Shown in pieces: positions 1 through 6,180 of a stretch of 7,545 nt of DNA. The first letter of the stretch is position 1; each line of letters opens with the position of its first letter. A program made the position numbers and the translations under genes. The notes under the pieces are model-generated. The model was not told where the DNA came from. It did not search any database and saw only the letters and a program-made list of their open reading frames with translations. Location of the stretch: NCBI GenBank assembly GCA_028748945.1, contig JAQTOL010000150.1, forward strand, positions 1-7,545, read 5' to 3'. Source of the DNA: Paludibacter sp. (GTDB taxonomy: Bacteria; Bacteroidota; Bacteroidia; Bacteroidales; Paludibacteraceae).

Positions 1-1383
1 CAGAAAAATAAACATCCGTTACTTTATCGAAAGTCAGTACTTTATCGAAGTCTAATTTTCCTTTGAATCTTTCTTTAAACGATTTTCCTTTGAATTCTGC
101 CAATGTTTTAGTAGCATCTTTATCCGGATGAGATTTTAACTTTCCAAAAAACCCGGCACCTCCTGTTATTAGAAGAGTTCCGAAATTCAATCCTCCAATG
201 AGTAAGCCTTTCGAGAATCCTTGTCTGAAATTACGAACCGGATATAAATCTTTATAAATCACGCTGTCTTTGATAGCCGATTCATAAGCTGAAAGTGTTT
301 TTTCGGAGAAATCGTTTTTGGCCAATGCCGTTGCAGCTGTTTTTGCGGCCAGCATACCGGAAGTAATAGCCAAATGAACTCCTTTTAATGCCGGCATAGC
401 GACTAATCCGGCACTGTCACCTACAATCAATGCGTTGTCTGTGTATAATTTCGGAATTGAATACCATCCGCCTTCGGGCAATGTTTTTGCTCCGTATTCA
501 ACCAATTTTCCACCTTTCAGAAATTTGGCGATAAAAGGATTTGTTTTCCATGCCTGGAATGCATCGTGTGTATCGAAAGTCGGATCTTCATATTCCAGTC
601 CAACCACCAATCCAACGGCTACTTTATTATCGTTTAACCCGTACACGAATCCACCTCCGAACTCTTTCATATTTAAGGGATAACCCATGGTATGGTATAC
701 TTCGCCCGGTTTGATATTACCTTCGGGAACACTCCACAATTCTTTCACACCCAGTGAGTAAATCTGACAGTTCTTGTCTTTCTCCAGGTTGTATTTTGCA
801 ATAAGTTGTTTCGCCAGACTACCCCGTGTACCTTCGGCAAAGATGGTCAGTTTGGCTTCAATGCGTGTTCCCGGCTGGAAGTTTTCCATCTGGTTTCCGT
901 GATGATCCACACCGGTATCGATGGTTTTAGCACCGATTACTTTTCCATCTTTATAAAGAATTTCACTTACCGAAAATCCGGTATAAATTTCCACTCCTTT
1001 TTCTTCAGCTTTTTTGGCTAAATAACGGCAAATCTGTCCCAAAGACGCGGTATAATTACCTGCATTGCTCATATATGGCGCGTGAACCGGTAATTTAAAC
1101 GAACCGTTTTCACTCAGTAAAACAGTAGAATCAGTTGCAACTTTAGCATTGAAAGGAATCTCGTTGAAATCAACATCAGGCAGTAATTTTTTGAAAACTT
1201 CAGCCCTGCTGACTGCACCTGACAAAATATGGCTTCCGATGGAACTTCCTTTTTCAATAAGTAAAATTCTGTGATTCAACCCTTTTTGCTTTAATGTGTC
1301 CGCGAGATGAATTGAAGTGGCCAACCGGAAGGTCCGCCTCCAATAATTAAAATATCCGTTGATACGGTATCAGCATTACTCAT
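1..1383 (-). CDS. Electron-transfer flavoprotein:ubiquinone oxidoreductase (ETF-QO), frameshifted near the N-terminus, C-terminus off the window
   Basis: ETF-QO oxidises electron-transfer flavoprotein and reduces membrane quinone, linking fatty-acid and amino-acid dehydrogenases to respiration. Translation from the ATG at 1383-1381 gives MSNADTVSTDILIIGGGPSG, the FAD dinucleotide-binding motif, then a stop after ten more codons. Skipping one frame at about 1321-1323 restores an open frame to the left edge, about 460 residues in all. That frame carries family landmarks: ILSGAV after the FAD motif, TIFAEGTRG, SLGVKELW, VGLVVGLEYEDP, and GDSAGLV followed by KGVHLAITSG (plus positions about 345-440). 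A hydrophobic glycine-rich segment at about 139-222 fits the membrane/quinone region. The visible sequence ends at TFDKVTDVYFS, just before where the family's 4Fe-4S ferredoxin-like domain begins, so that domain lies outside. The break is either a sequencing error or a recent mutation; the rest looks intact. A geranylgeranyl-reductase-type flavoprotein was considered, but the match along the whole length favours ETF-QO. Confidence 0.88.
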
Positions 1384-1498
1384 TATTATTTGATTTTTAA
1401 ATTTTGATTATCCTATAATTTTAAAATTGCACTTGTATCTGTTTTTTTGATGATATTTTTTAGTGAATTTCTCAATAATCGACATGAAAACCGGTTTA

Positions 1499-1525
1499 TT
1501 ATGCATTTTCTTCGTGGATGCATAA
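1499..1525. repeat. Inverted repeat, 8-bp arms, in the presumed ETF-QO leader
   Basis: TTATGCAT (1499-1506) and ATGCATAA (1518-1525) are perfect reverse complements separated by 11 bases. In the minus-strand ETF-QO transcript they would form a stem-loop about 115 nt before the start codon. No run of U follows closely enough to call it a terminator. Each arm also contains the self-complementary hexamer ATGCAT, so a DNA-binding site is an alternative. Confidence 0.4.
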
Positions 1526-1616
1526 AAATATCCTAACCGACTGTTTGTTTCGGCTTTCTGGTTGCCTTTCGAAAAGAGTTTGATTGAAGTGTATCAGGAA
1601 GACCTATATACAATCA

Positions 1617-1624
1617 CAAATGTA
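1617..1624 (-). promoter_or_regulatory. Candidate -7 box of the ETF-QO promoter
   Basis: On the minus strand this reads TACATTTG, a full match to the Bacteroidota -7 consensus TAnnTTTG. It is the only full match I found between the ETF-QO start and the middle of the intergenic region. The -33 element is weak: the nearest TTTC is about 15 bp upstream instead of the usual 19-21. Use of this promoter would give a leader of roughly 225 nt. Confidence 0.35.
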
Positions 1625-1797
1625 CATGTTTTCCCGACAGAAATGAGGAGTTGTTGATTTAAATTCGAGAAATTCAAGGTTATTTATTGATTTAAATGTT
1701 AAAAATAAATCGTTTTCAGTTCAACTAAATGAAAAATTTTTTTGCAAATTATTTTTTTTCGTACTTGAGAATTTCGACGCAAAAATAAGCATTTTTA

Positions 1798-1809
1798 TTG
1801 GTCGACCAA
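1798..1809. promoter_or_regulatory. 12-bp perfect palindrome, possible operator
   Basis: TTGGTCGACCAA is fully self-complementary and GC-richer than its AT-rich surroundings. It lies midway between the candidate -7 boxes of the two divergent genes, with 173 bases to each. Its symmetry fits a dimeric regulator site, but no regulator can be named and chance is not excluded. Confidence 0.35.
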
Positions 1810-1848
1810 CCGAAAAAAGGGCATTGGAAGTTTAAAAAATACTAAATC

Positions 1849-1875
1849 TTGCACAAAATTTTAATAGTTGTGCAA
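1849..1875. repeat. Inverted repeat, 8-bp arms, upstream of the helicase promoter
   Basis: TTGCACAA (1849-1856) and TTGTGCAA (1868-1875) are perfect reverse complements with an 11-base AT-rich spacer. The repeat ends about 84 bp before the helicase -33 element, so it would lie outside the helicase transcript. That favours a protein-binding site over an RNA hairpin for this gene. Function is unknown. Confidence 0.4.
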
Positions 1876-1959
1876 TTCGGATAACTATTAATTTTAAAAT
1901 TTTAAAAATCAGAAACCAGGTTTTGTTATGTTCAAGATTTAACCATAGTCCCCAAAACT

Positions 1960-1990
1960 TTTGACCATTGGCTTATTTTCCGTACCTTTG
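1960..1990 (+). promoter_or_regulatory. Bacteroidota-type promoter of the helicase gene
   Basis: TTTG at 1960-1963 and TACCTTTG at 1983-1990 are separated by exactly 19 bases, matching the housekeeping Bacteroidota promoter (-33 TTTG, -7 TAnnTTTG). Transcription should begin a few bases after 1995, giving a leader of about 60 nt before the ATG at 2060. Confidence 0.8.
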
Positions 1991-2059
1991 CGCAAAATCG
2001 GATTCCGTTGAGTTTTAGTTACAAGTTGTGAGTGAAAAACGGTTTCGTTGAATTTATAT

Positions 2060-3451
2060 ATGTCATTTGAAAAATTAGATCTTATAGAGCCGATCTTAAA
2101 CGCTCTTAAAACAGAAGGTTACACCATCCCAACTCCAATACAAGCAATTTCAATTCCAATTATTCTTAAAGGACGCGATTTATTAGGTTGTGCACAGACA
2201 GGAACCGGAAAAACGGCTGCCTTTGCCATTCCCATTTTGCAACAATTGTATTTGAAAAAAGGAGACCCAAAAGCACCCCGGAAAATAAAGGCGTTGATAG
2301 TAACACCAACACGTGAACTTGCCATTCAAATCGGAGAAAGTTTTACGAGTTATGGATGTAATACAGGTTTGCGTCATACGGTAGTCTTTGGTGGAGTACC
2401 TCAAAGCCAACAGGTTCATCCACTCAAAATGGGCGTGGATATTTTAGTGGCAACCCCCGGACGATTACTTGATTTGATTAATCAGGGTTATGTAAAACTG
2501 GGAGATTTAAGCATTTTCGTGTTGGATGAAGCCGATCGTATGCTCGATATGGGTTTCATTCACGATGTCCGGAAACTGATAAAACTTATTCCGGCTAAAC
2601 GTCAGTCCTTGTTTTTCTCGGCCACAATGCCGGAATCCATTCGGATATTGGCGAGTACCATTTTGACTGATCCGAAAGAAGTAGAAGTCACACCTGCTTC
2701 AACAACGGCTGAAACCGTTGAGCAGGAAATGTATTTCGTGGATGCCGAAAACAAAAAGGATTTACTTATTCATCTACTGAAAGATAAGTCAATTGCAACT
2801 GCACTTGTTTTTACAAGAACCAAACACGGTGCCGACAAGGTTCAACGCTTTTTGACGAAAGCCAATATTAAGGCGGAAGCCATTCATGGCAATAAATCGC
2901 AGAATGCACGTCAAAATGCCTTGCGAAATTTTAAAGACCGTACAACACGTGTGTTGGTTGCAACCGATATAGCTGCCCGGGGTATCGATATTGATGACCT
3001 GAATCTGGTAATTAATTACGAAATTCCGAATATCCCTGAAACTTACGTTCACCGCATTGGACGGACAGGTAGGGCAGGACTTGAAGGAAAAGCTGTATCT
3101 TTCTGCGATGCTGAAGAACGTGAATACCTGAAAGATATCCAGAAACTGATTTCCATCCGTATTCCTTTGGTGAATGATCATCCTTATCCTGCTTTAAATA
3201 TCCCTGAAGATGGGAAAGGTAAACCAAAACCAAAATTACAAACAGCACGTCCTCAAAATCCGAATAAACCCAAAGTAAATCATACACGTACACCGGTAAA
3301 CAGCAATGCTACAGGAAATTCATCCAGAACTGAAAGTGGACTGCGTAAAGTTGAACCGGCACCCCGACGAACGGAAAATACACAAAAAAGAGCGGAAAAT
3401 GCGCCACGCAAGACCGAAGGCGGACCAAAAAAATATTGGGGAAGAAATTAA
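2060..3451 (+). CDS. RhlE-type DEAD-box ATP-dependent RNA helicase
   Basis: This is an RNA-dependent ATPase that unwinds short RNA duplexes in the cytoplasm; bacterial RhlE-like proteins act in ribosome assembly, cold adaptation and RNA decay. The 463-residue product has all the helicase motifs: Q motif GYTIPTPIQ (20-28), Walker A AQTGTGKT (45-52), PTREL (83-87), TPGR (132-135), DEAD (156-159), SAT (187-189), TDIAARGID (302-310) and HRIGRTGR (331-338). From about residue 385 a basic, Pro/Asn/Lys-rich disordered tail follows, probably for RNA binding. An in-frame TTG at 2048 would add four residues. The ATG at 2060 is preferred because the resulting [13 protein letters not shown] matches the usual start of the family. 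The gene has its own promoter and terminator, so it appears monocistronic. Confidence 0.96.
   Translation: MSFEKLDLIEPILNALKTEGYTIPTPIQAISIPIILKGRDLLGCAQTGTGKTAAFAIPILQQLYLKKGDPKAPRKIKALIVTPTRELAIQIGESFTSYGCNTGLRHTVVFGGVPQSQQVHPLKMGVDILVATPGRLLDLINQGYVKLGDLSIFVLDEADRMLDMGFIHDVRKLIKLIPAKRQSLFFSATMPESIRILASTILTDPKEVEVTPASTTAETVEQEMYFVDAENKKDLLIHLLKDKSIATALVFTRTKHGADKVQRFLTKANIKAEAIHGNKSQNARQNALRNFKDRTTRVLVATDIAARGIDIDDLNLVINYEIPNIPETYVHRIGRTGRAGLEGKAVSFCDAEEREYLKDIQKLISIRIPLVNDHPYPALNIPEDGKGKPKPKLQTARPQNPNKPKVNHTRTPVNSNATGNSSRTESGLRKVEPAPRRTENTQKRAENAPRKTEGGPKKYWGRN
3359..3421 (+). repeat. Three 7-residue repeats in the helicase C-terminal tail
   Basis: Three consecutive heptapeptides, [14 protein letters not shown] and APRKTEG (residues 434-454 from the ATG), share the pattern xx(R/K)(R/K)(T/A)E(N/G). 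The DNA copies have diverged, so this is a degenerate protein repeat and not a recent DNA duplication. It is positively charged and probably unstructured. Confidence 0.6.
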
Positions 3452-3505
3452 AATCATTTACTTGATTTCGTAAGAAGATAAATATTGCCACTTGCTGGCT
3501 CAGAT

Positions 3506-3538
3506 AAAAACCGTGGGCAAATGCTCACGTTTTTTTTT
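3506..3538 (+). terminator. Rho-independent terminator of the helicase gene
   Basis: A 7-bp stem (3512-3518 with 3523-3529, one G-U pair) closes a 4-base AAAT loop and is followed by nine T residues (3530-3538). Five A residues upstream (3506-3510) could pair with part of the T run, so it may also work weakly in reverse. It isolates the helicase from the AraC gene. Confidence 0.85.
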
Positions 3539-3595
3539 ATAAATTAAATACAGGAACAAAAAGTAATATCTTATTTTATTTTAGTTCATCAATAA

Positions 3596-3627
3596 TTTGA
3601 CTCTTTTTTAAACAAAGGATACTGTTG
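3596..3627 (+). promoter_or_regulatory. Candidate promoter of the AraC-family gene
   Basis: TTTG at 3596-3599 is followed after 20 bases by TACTGTTG (3620-3627), one mismatch from the -7 consensus TAnnTTTG. Transcription would begin about 25 bases before the ATG. An off-consensus -7 box would suit a regulated or weakly expressed regulator gene. Confidence 0.45.
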
Positions 3628-3628
3628 T

Positions 3629-3650
3629 ATCGTTATTGATAATTAACGAT
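3629..3650. promoter_or_regulatory. 22-bp imperfect palindrome before the AraC start codon
   Basis: ATCGTTA (3629-3635) and TAACGAT (3644-3650) are perfect reverse complements, and 18 of the 22 bases are symmetric overall. It overlaps the expected transcription start and ends 10 bp before the ATG. It could be an autoregulatory operator or a short leader hairpin. AraC proteins usually bind direct repeats, so the binding partner is uncertain. Confidence 0.4.
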
Positions 3651-3660
3651 CAAGACCGGC

Positions 3661-4551
3661 ATGAATCGACTGCATAAAGATATAAAAACATATACCTTCT
3701 CCGAAAGTTCAACGGATAATCCGGATTTTGCGCTCAAACGAATGGAAGATATATACCGGAATGCCAATGGTAACCCGGATAGTCCGCACAGGCATGATTA
3801 TTACACTATACTATTTATTGAAAAGGGTGAAGGAACTCATTTTGTCGATTTTACCGAATACAAGGTTCAGGATCGTACAATTTATTTTATTCAGCCCGGT
3901 CAAATGCATCAACTCATTCTGACTGCTACACCTATAGGTTGGGTACTTACTTTCACTGAACAATTTTTAATCAGCAATTCTATTCCCGAAAAGCTGATCA
4001 ATGACATTTACCTTTTCAACGATTACGGTCAATCACCACCACTTCCGTTAAGCGAAAGTGATTTACCGGTTTACAAAAACCTGATTCAGCAAATAGATCA
4101 TTTTGCCAAATCGCTCGAAACCTATACGATGGAAGCAGTCGGTTCATTGGTTAAGATATTCCTGATACAAAGCAATAATCATTGTTCGTTGCATAAAAGC
4201 AATAATCCGCAACTGATTGAAGCCGGAAATCATATCCTTCGCACTTTTAAACAACAGCTAAATAAGCAGTATGCAACCGACCATATGGTTTCGGATTATG
4301 CCGACAGACTAGCCGTTACCAGCGATTATCTCAACAAAACGGTAAAGAATCTTACCGGTAAATCGGCTAAAGAACATATCCAGAGTAAGTTGATTACCGA
4401 GGCCAAACGCTCCCTGTTGTTCAGCAATATCAGCAATAAAGAACTCTCCTATAAACTAGGTTTTGATGAATCGGCTCATTTCAATAATTTTTTCAAGAAA
4501 ATAACCGGTCAAACTCCTTCCGAATTTCGTGTTTTGGCACGTCAGTCCTGA
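3661..4551 (+). CDS. AraC-family transcriptional regulator with cupin sensing domain
   Basis: This is a DNA-binding regulator of 296 residues, a typical length for one-component AraC proteins. The N-terminal half is a cupin-like sensing domain: PHRHDYYTILFIEKGEG (42-58) and IYFIQPGQMHQL (74-85) are the usual paired motifs. The C-terminal third is the AraC double helix-turn-helix. The first helix-turn-helix is near 211-232 (DYADRLAVTSDYLNKTVK), followed by LTGKSAKEHI. The second spans about 257-290 (ISNKELSYKLGFDESAHFNNFFKK, ending TGQTPSEFR). The ligand cannot be read from sequence. It lies directly upstream of the pirin and DoxX genes on the same strand with no clear terminator between, which makes them its most likely targets; that is inference from position. 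The helicase terminator cuts it off from upstream transcription. Confidence 0.93.
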   Translation: MNRLHKDIKTYTFSESSTDNPDFALKRMEDIYRNANGNPDSPHRHDYYTILFIEKGEGTHFVDFTEYKVQDRTIYFIQPGQMHQLILTATPIGWVLTFTEQFLISNSIPEKLINDIYLFNDYGQSPPLPLSESDLPVYKNLIQQIDHFAKSLETYTMEAVGSLVKIFLIQSNNHCSLHKSNNPQLIEAGNHILRTFKQQLNKQYATDHMVSDYADRLAVTSDYLNKTVKNLTGKSAKEHIQSKLITEAKRSLLFSNISNKELSYKLGFDESAHFNNFFKKITGQTPSEFRVLARQS

Positions 4552-4603
4552 TTTTTGCAATCATTCACCCGATTTTATTACTTCCCGGAGCATTTTGTCG
4601 CCG

Positions 4604-4611
4604 TACCTTTG
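4604..4611 (+). promoter_or_regulatory. Candidate -7 box of the pirin-DoxX promoter
   Basis: TACCTTTG is a full match to TAnnTTTG and is preceded by the same CCG as the helicase promoter box. The -33 position holds only TTC (4582-4584) in place of TTTG, as might be expected of a promoter needing an activator such as the adjacent AraC protein. Transcription would begin near 4617, just before the inverted-repeat element. Confidence 0.55.
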
Positions 4612-4630
4612 TCGTATCAAAAAAAAAATC

Positions 4631-4750
4631 ACCCCTAACCCCTATCCCGATAGCTATCGTGGAGGGAATTAAGATAGTTACTTCAATTATACATATTCAA
4701 TTTTCTTAAGTAGACAATAGTAATTATGTTCCCCTTTAGGGGTTAGGGGT
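4631..4750. repeat. 120-bp inverted-repeat (MITE/REP-like) element in the pirin leader
   Basis: Perfect 14-bp terminal inverted repeats, ACCCCTAACCCCTA (4631-4644) and its complement (4737-4750), bound about 92 bp of AT-rich, non-coding sequence. The left side also carries the 12-bp palindrome CGATAGCTATCG (4648-4659), and the right arm overlaps the small hairpin CCCCTTTAGGGG (4731-4742). A-tracts flank it on both sides (4619-4628 and 4751-4757) and could be an A-rich target duplication. From memory, CCCCTAACCCCT-type repeats are common between genes in Bacteroidota. It lies wholly between the promoter and the pirin start codon. Confidence 0.65.
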
Positions 4751-4765
4751 AAAAAAACAAATAAT

Positions 4766-5473
4766 ATGAAAACAATATTGCATAAAGCAGAAAGCAGAGG
4801 ACATGCCAATCATGGATGGCTCGATTCTCATCATACCTTTAGTTTTGCCAATTATTATAATCCTGAACGTGTACACTTTGGTATGCTACGTGTCCTCAAT
4901 GACGATCGGGTTGCCGCGGGCCAGGGTTTCGGAGAGCACCCGCACGATAATATGGAAATAATTTCCATTCCGCTTTCGGGTGATCTTGAGCACAAAGACA
5001 GTATGGGCAACCACGGAATAATCACTACGGGTGAAATTCAGGTAATGAGTGCAGGAACAGGAATATTCCACAGTGAATACAATAAAAATAAGGATAAAGA
5101 AGTCCGGTTTTTGCAAATTTGGGTATTTCCGGATAAAAAGAATGTAACGCCACGGTATGATCAGATATCACTTGCTGAAATTGCGAAAACGAACGAATTG
5201 TACCAGATTCTATCGCCAAATCCTGATGATCAGGGAGTGTGGATTCACCAACAGGCATGGTTCCACTTAGGAGATTTATCAGCAGGTTGGGTAGGCAGGT
5301 ATGATCTGAAAGATAATAAGAATGGTGTATATTTCTTTGTAATCGAAGGAGATGTGACTATTTCCGGTCAAAAACTCAATCGCAGGGATGGACTGGGAAT
5401 CAGTGAAACTGAATCTGTAGAAATTAAAGCCGAATCGCAGGCAAAATTATTGGTAATGGAAATACCAATGTAA
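4766..5473 (+). CDS. Pirin-family bicupin protein (YhhW/quercetin 2,3-dioxygenase-like)
   Basis: Pirins are cytoplasmic metal-binding double cupins; E. coli YhhW oxidises the flavonol quercetin in vitro, but the cellular role in most bacteria is unknown. The 235 residues match the length of this subfamily. The N-terminal cupin is clear: HHTFSFANYYNP, FGMLRVLNDDRV, GEHPHDNMEIISIPLSGDLEHKDSMG and MSAGTGIFHSEYN. The four expected metal ligands are present as H58, H60, H102 and E104, so the protein should bind a metal such as Fe(II). The C-terminal cupin (about 150-235) lacks such a histidine cluster, as usual. No signal peptide is seen. The start is preceded by the A-rich, Shine-Dalgarno-free sequence typical of the phylum. 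The DoxX gene follows after 41 bp and is probably co-transcribed. Confidence 0.94.
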   Translation: MKTILHKAESRGHANHGWLDSHHTFSFANYYNPERVHFGMLRVLNDDRVAAGQGFGEHPHDNMEIISIPLSGDLEHKDSMGNHGIITTGEIQVMSAGTGIFHSEYNKNKDKEVRFLQIWVFPDKKNVTPRYDQISLAEIAKTNELYQILSPNPDDQGVWIHQQAWFHLGDLSAGWVGRYDLKDNKNGVYFFVIEGDVTISGQKLNRRDGLGISETESVEIKAESQAKLLVMEIPM

Positions 5474-5501
5474 TTTATAATTTATAATTCATAATTCATA
5501 A
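5474..5501. repeat. Four tandem 7-bp repeats between the pirin and DoxX genes
   Basis: Two copies of TTTATAA and two of TTCATAA run without gaps immediately after the pirin stop codon; a degenerate fifth copy (TTAAATA, 5502-5508) leads to the DoxX start. Tandem repeats of this kind can change copy number by slippage. They fill most of the 41-bp gap and contain no hairpin terminator, which is consistent with read-through. Confidence 0.7.
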
Positions 5502-5514
5502 TTAAATAGACAAA

Positions 5515-5976
5515 ATGAAAACAATTAAAATGTTACTTGTTACGGACCAAAATTCATGGTCATTGCTTTTAGTACGCCTTGCATTGGGTATCACCATTTT
5601 CCCTCACGGAGCGCAAAAGGCGTTAGGTCTTTTCGGAGGTTATGGTTTCACGGGAACAATCGGTTATTTCGAATCGATGGGAATGCCGTTTGTTCTGGCG
5701 ACATTGGTTATTCTGGCCGAATTTGTGGGTAGTCTCGGACTTATCGCCGGTATCGGAACCCGTTTTATGGCCTTTTCACTTTTTATTGAAATGACCGGGG
5801 CCATGATTCTTGGAGGACATATTCACAACGGATTCTTTATGAACTGGTATATGCTGCCTAAAACAGGTGAAGGAATTGAATACTTTATTTTGGTTCTTGG
5901 AATTGCGCTTGCTGTTCTGATAGGTGGAAGCGGGAAATTCTCGTTCGATAATCTGATTTCGAAGAAACTGAAATAA
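5515..5976 (+). CDS. DoxX-family inner-membrane protein
   Basis: DoxX proteins are small four-helix membrane proteins; some are linked to thiosulfate:quinone oxidoreductase or to oxidative-stress complexes, but most have no assigned function. The 153-residue product has the family signature RLALGITIFPHGAQK (21-35) at the end of the first helix. Predicted membrane segments are at about 16-33, 59-79, 83-101 and 122-138, with a histidine-containing stretch GGHIHNGFFMNW (100-111) between the third and fourth. The acidic residue in LAEF (69) and the pattern after it also fit the family. It lies 41 bp after the pirin gene on the same strand and is closed by a terminator, so the two likely form one operon. 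A role in redox or quinone metabolism is inferred from family and neighbour only. Confidence 0.92.
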   Translation: MKTIKMLLVTDQNSWSLLLVRLALGITIFPHGAQKALGLFGGYGFTGTIGYFESMGMPFVLATLVILAEFVGSLGLIAGIGTRFMAFSLFIEMTGAMILGGHIHNGFFMNWYMLPKTGEGIEYFILVLGIALAVLIGGSGKFSFDNLISKKLK

Positions 5977-5997
5977 TATAATCTCAAAAATCCGACT

Positions 5998-6028
5998 AAA
6001 GGTGGTTCTGAAAAGAATCACCTTTTTT
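5998..6028 (+). terminator. Rho-independent terminator of the pirin-DoxX operon
   Basis: A 12-bp stem (5998-6009 with 6014-6025, one G-U pair) closes a GAAA tetraloop and merges into a run of six T residues (6023-6028). It lies about 20 bp after the DoxX stop codon and separates this operon from the slipin gene. Confidence 0.88.
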
Positions 6029-6180
6029 CATGTTATAACTCCGGATGGTATTGAAAAAAAATCAAATATTCTACAACTTAATATTCTGTGAATTGTTTTA
6101 ATTGTAACTAATTTACTGATATTGAGAATAAGCAACAAGTTTGAATGGAAATAAATGTTTAACCATCTAATTTTACAAAA

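Larger units (their letters stand above)
1384..1959. other. Non-coding divergent intergenic region between ETF-QO and the helicase gene
   Basis: This AT-rich stretch has no credible reading frame on either strand; the longest in-frame runs are a few codons. It holds a candidate minus-strand promoter for ETF-QO (1617-1624) and an inverted repeat in the presumed ETF-QO leader (1499-1525). It also holds an 11-bp direct repeat (1654-1664 and 1687-1697), T-rich tracts around 1735-1760, a 12-bp palindrome (1798-1809) and a second inverted repeat (1849-1875). The helicase promoter begins just beyond it. I recognise no known riboswitch or small RNA here, although a minus-strand leader of about 225 nt has room for one. 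Confidence 0.7.

Noticed and set aside
21..56. Near-tandem 18-bp repeat (ACTTTATCGAA at 21-31 and 39-49)
   Set aside because: It is in frame within ETF-QO and encodes FDKV twice, in a segment where the family has similar residues; nothing beyond coding is needed to explain it.
435..1021. Plus-strand open frames of 82 and 71 codons within 435-683 and 806-1021
   Set aside because: They lie antisense to the well-matched ETF-QO sequence and their translations show no recognisable domain.
1735..1760. T-rich tracts as a terminator
   Set aside because: No stable GC-containing stem precedes either T run, and no gene ends nearby.
2048..2059. TTG at 2048 as the helicase start
   Set aside because: The ATG four codons later gives the usual family N-terminus, and the added MNLY is not expected in RhlE proteins.
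4594..4597. TTTG at 4594-4597 as the -33 element of the pirin promoter
   Set aside because: It is only 6 bases from the -7 box, whereas about 19-21 are needed.
6136..6143. CAAGTTTG as a promoter -7 box for the slipin gene
   Set aside because: It has one mismatch at the first base of TAnnTTTG and no -33 TTTG at the right distance, so it is too weak to list.
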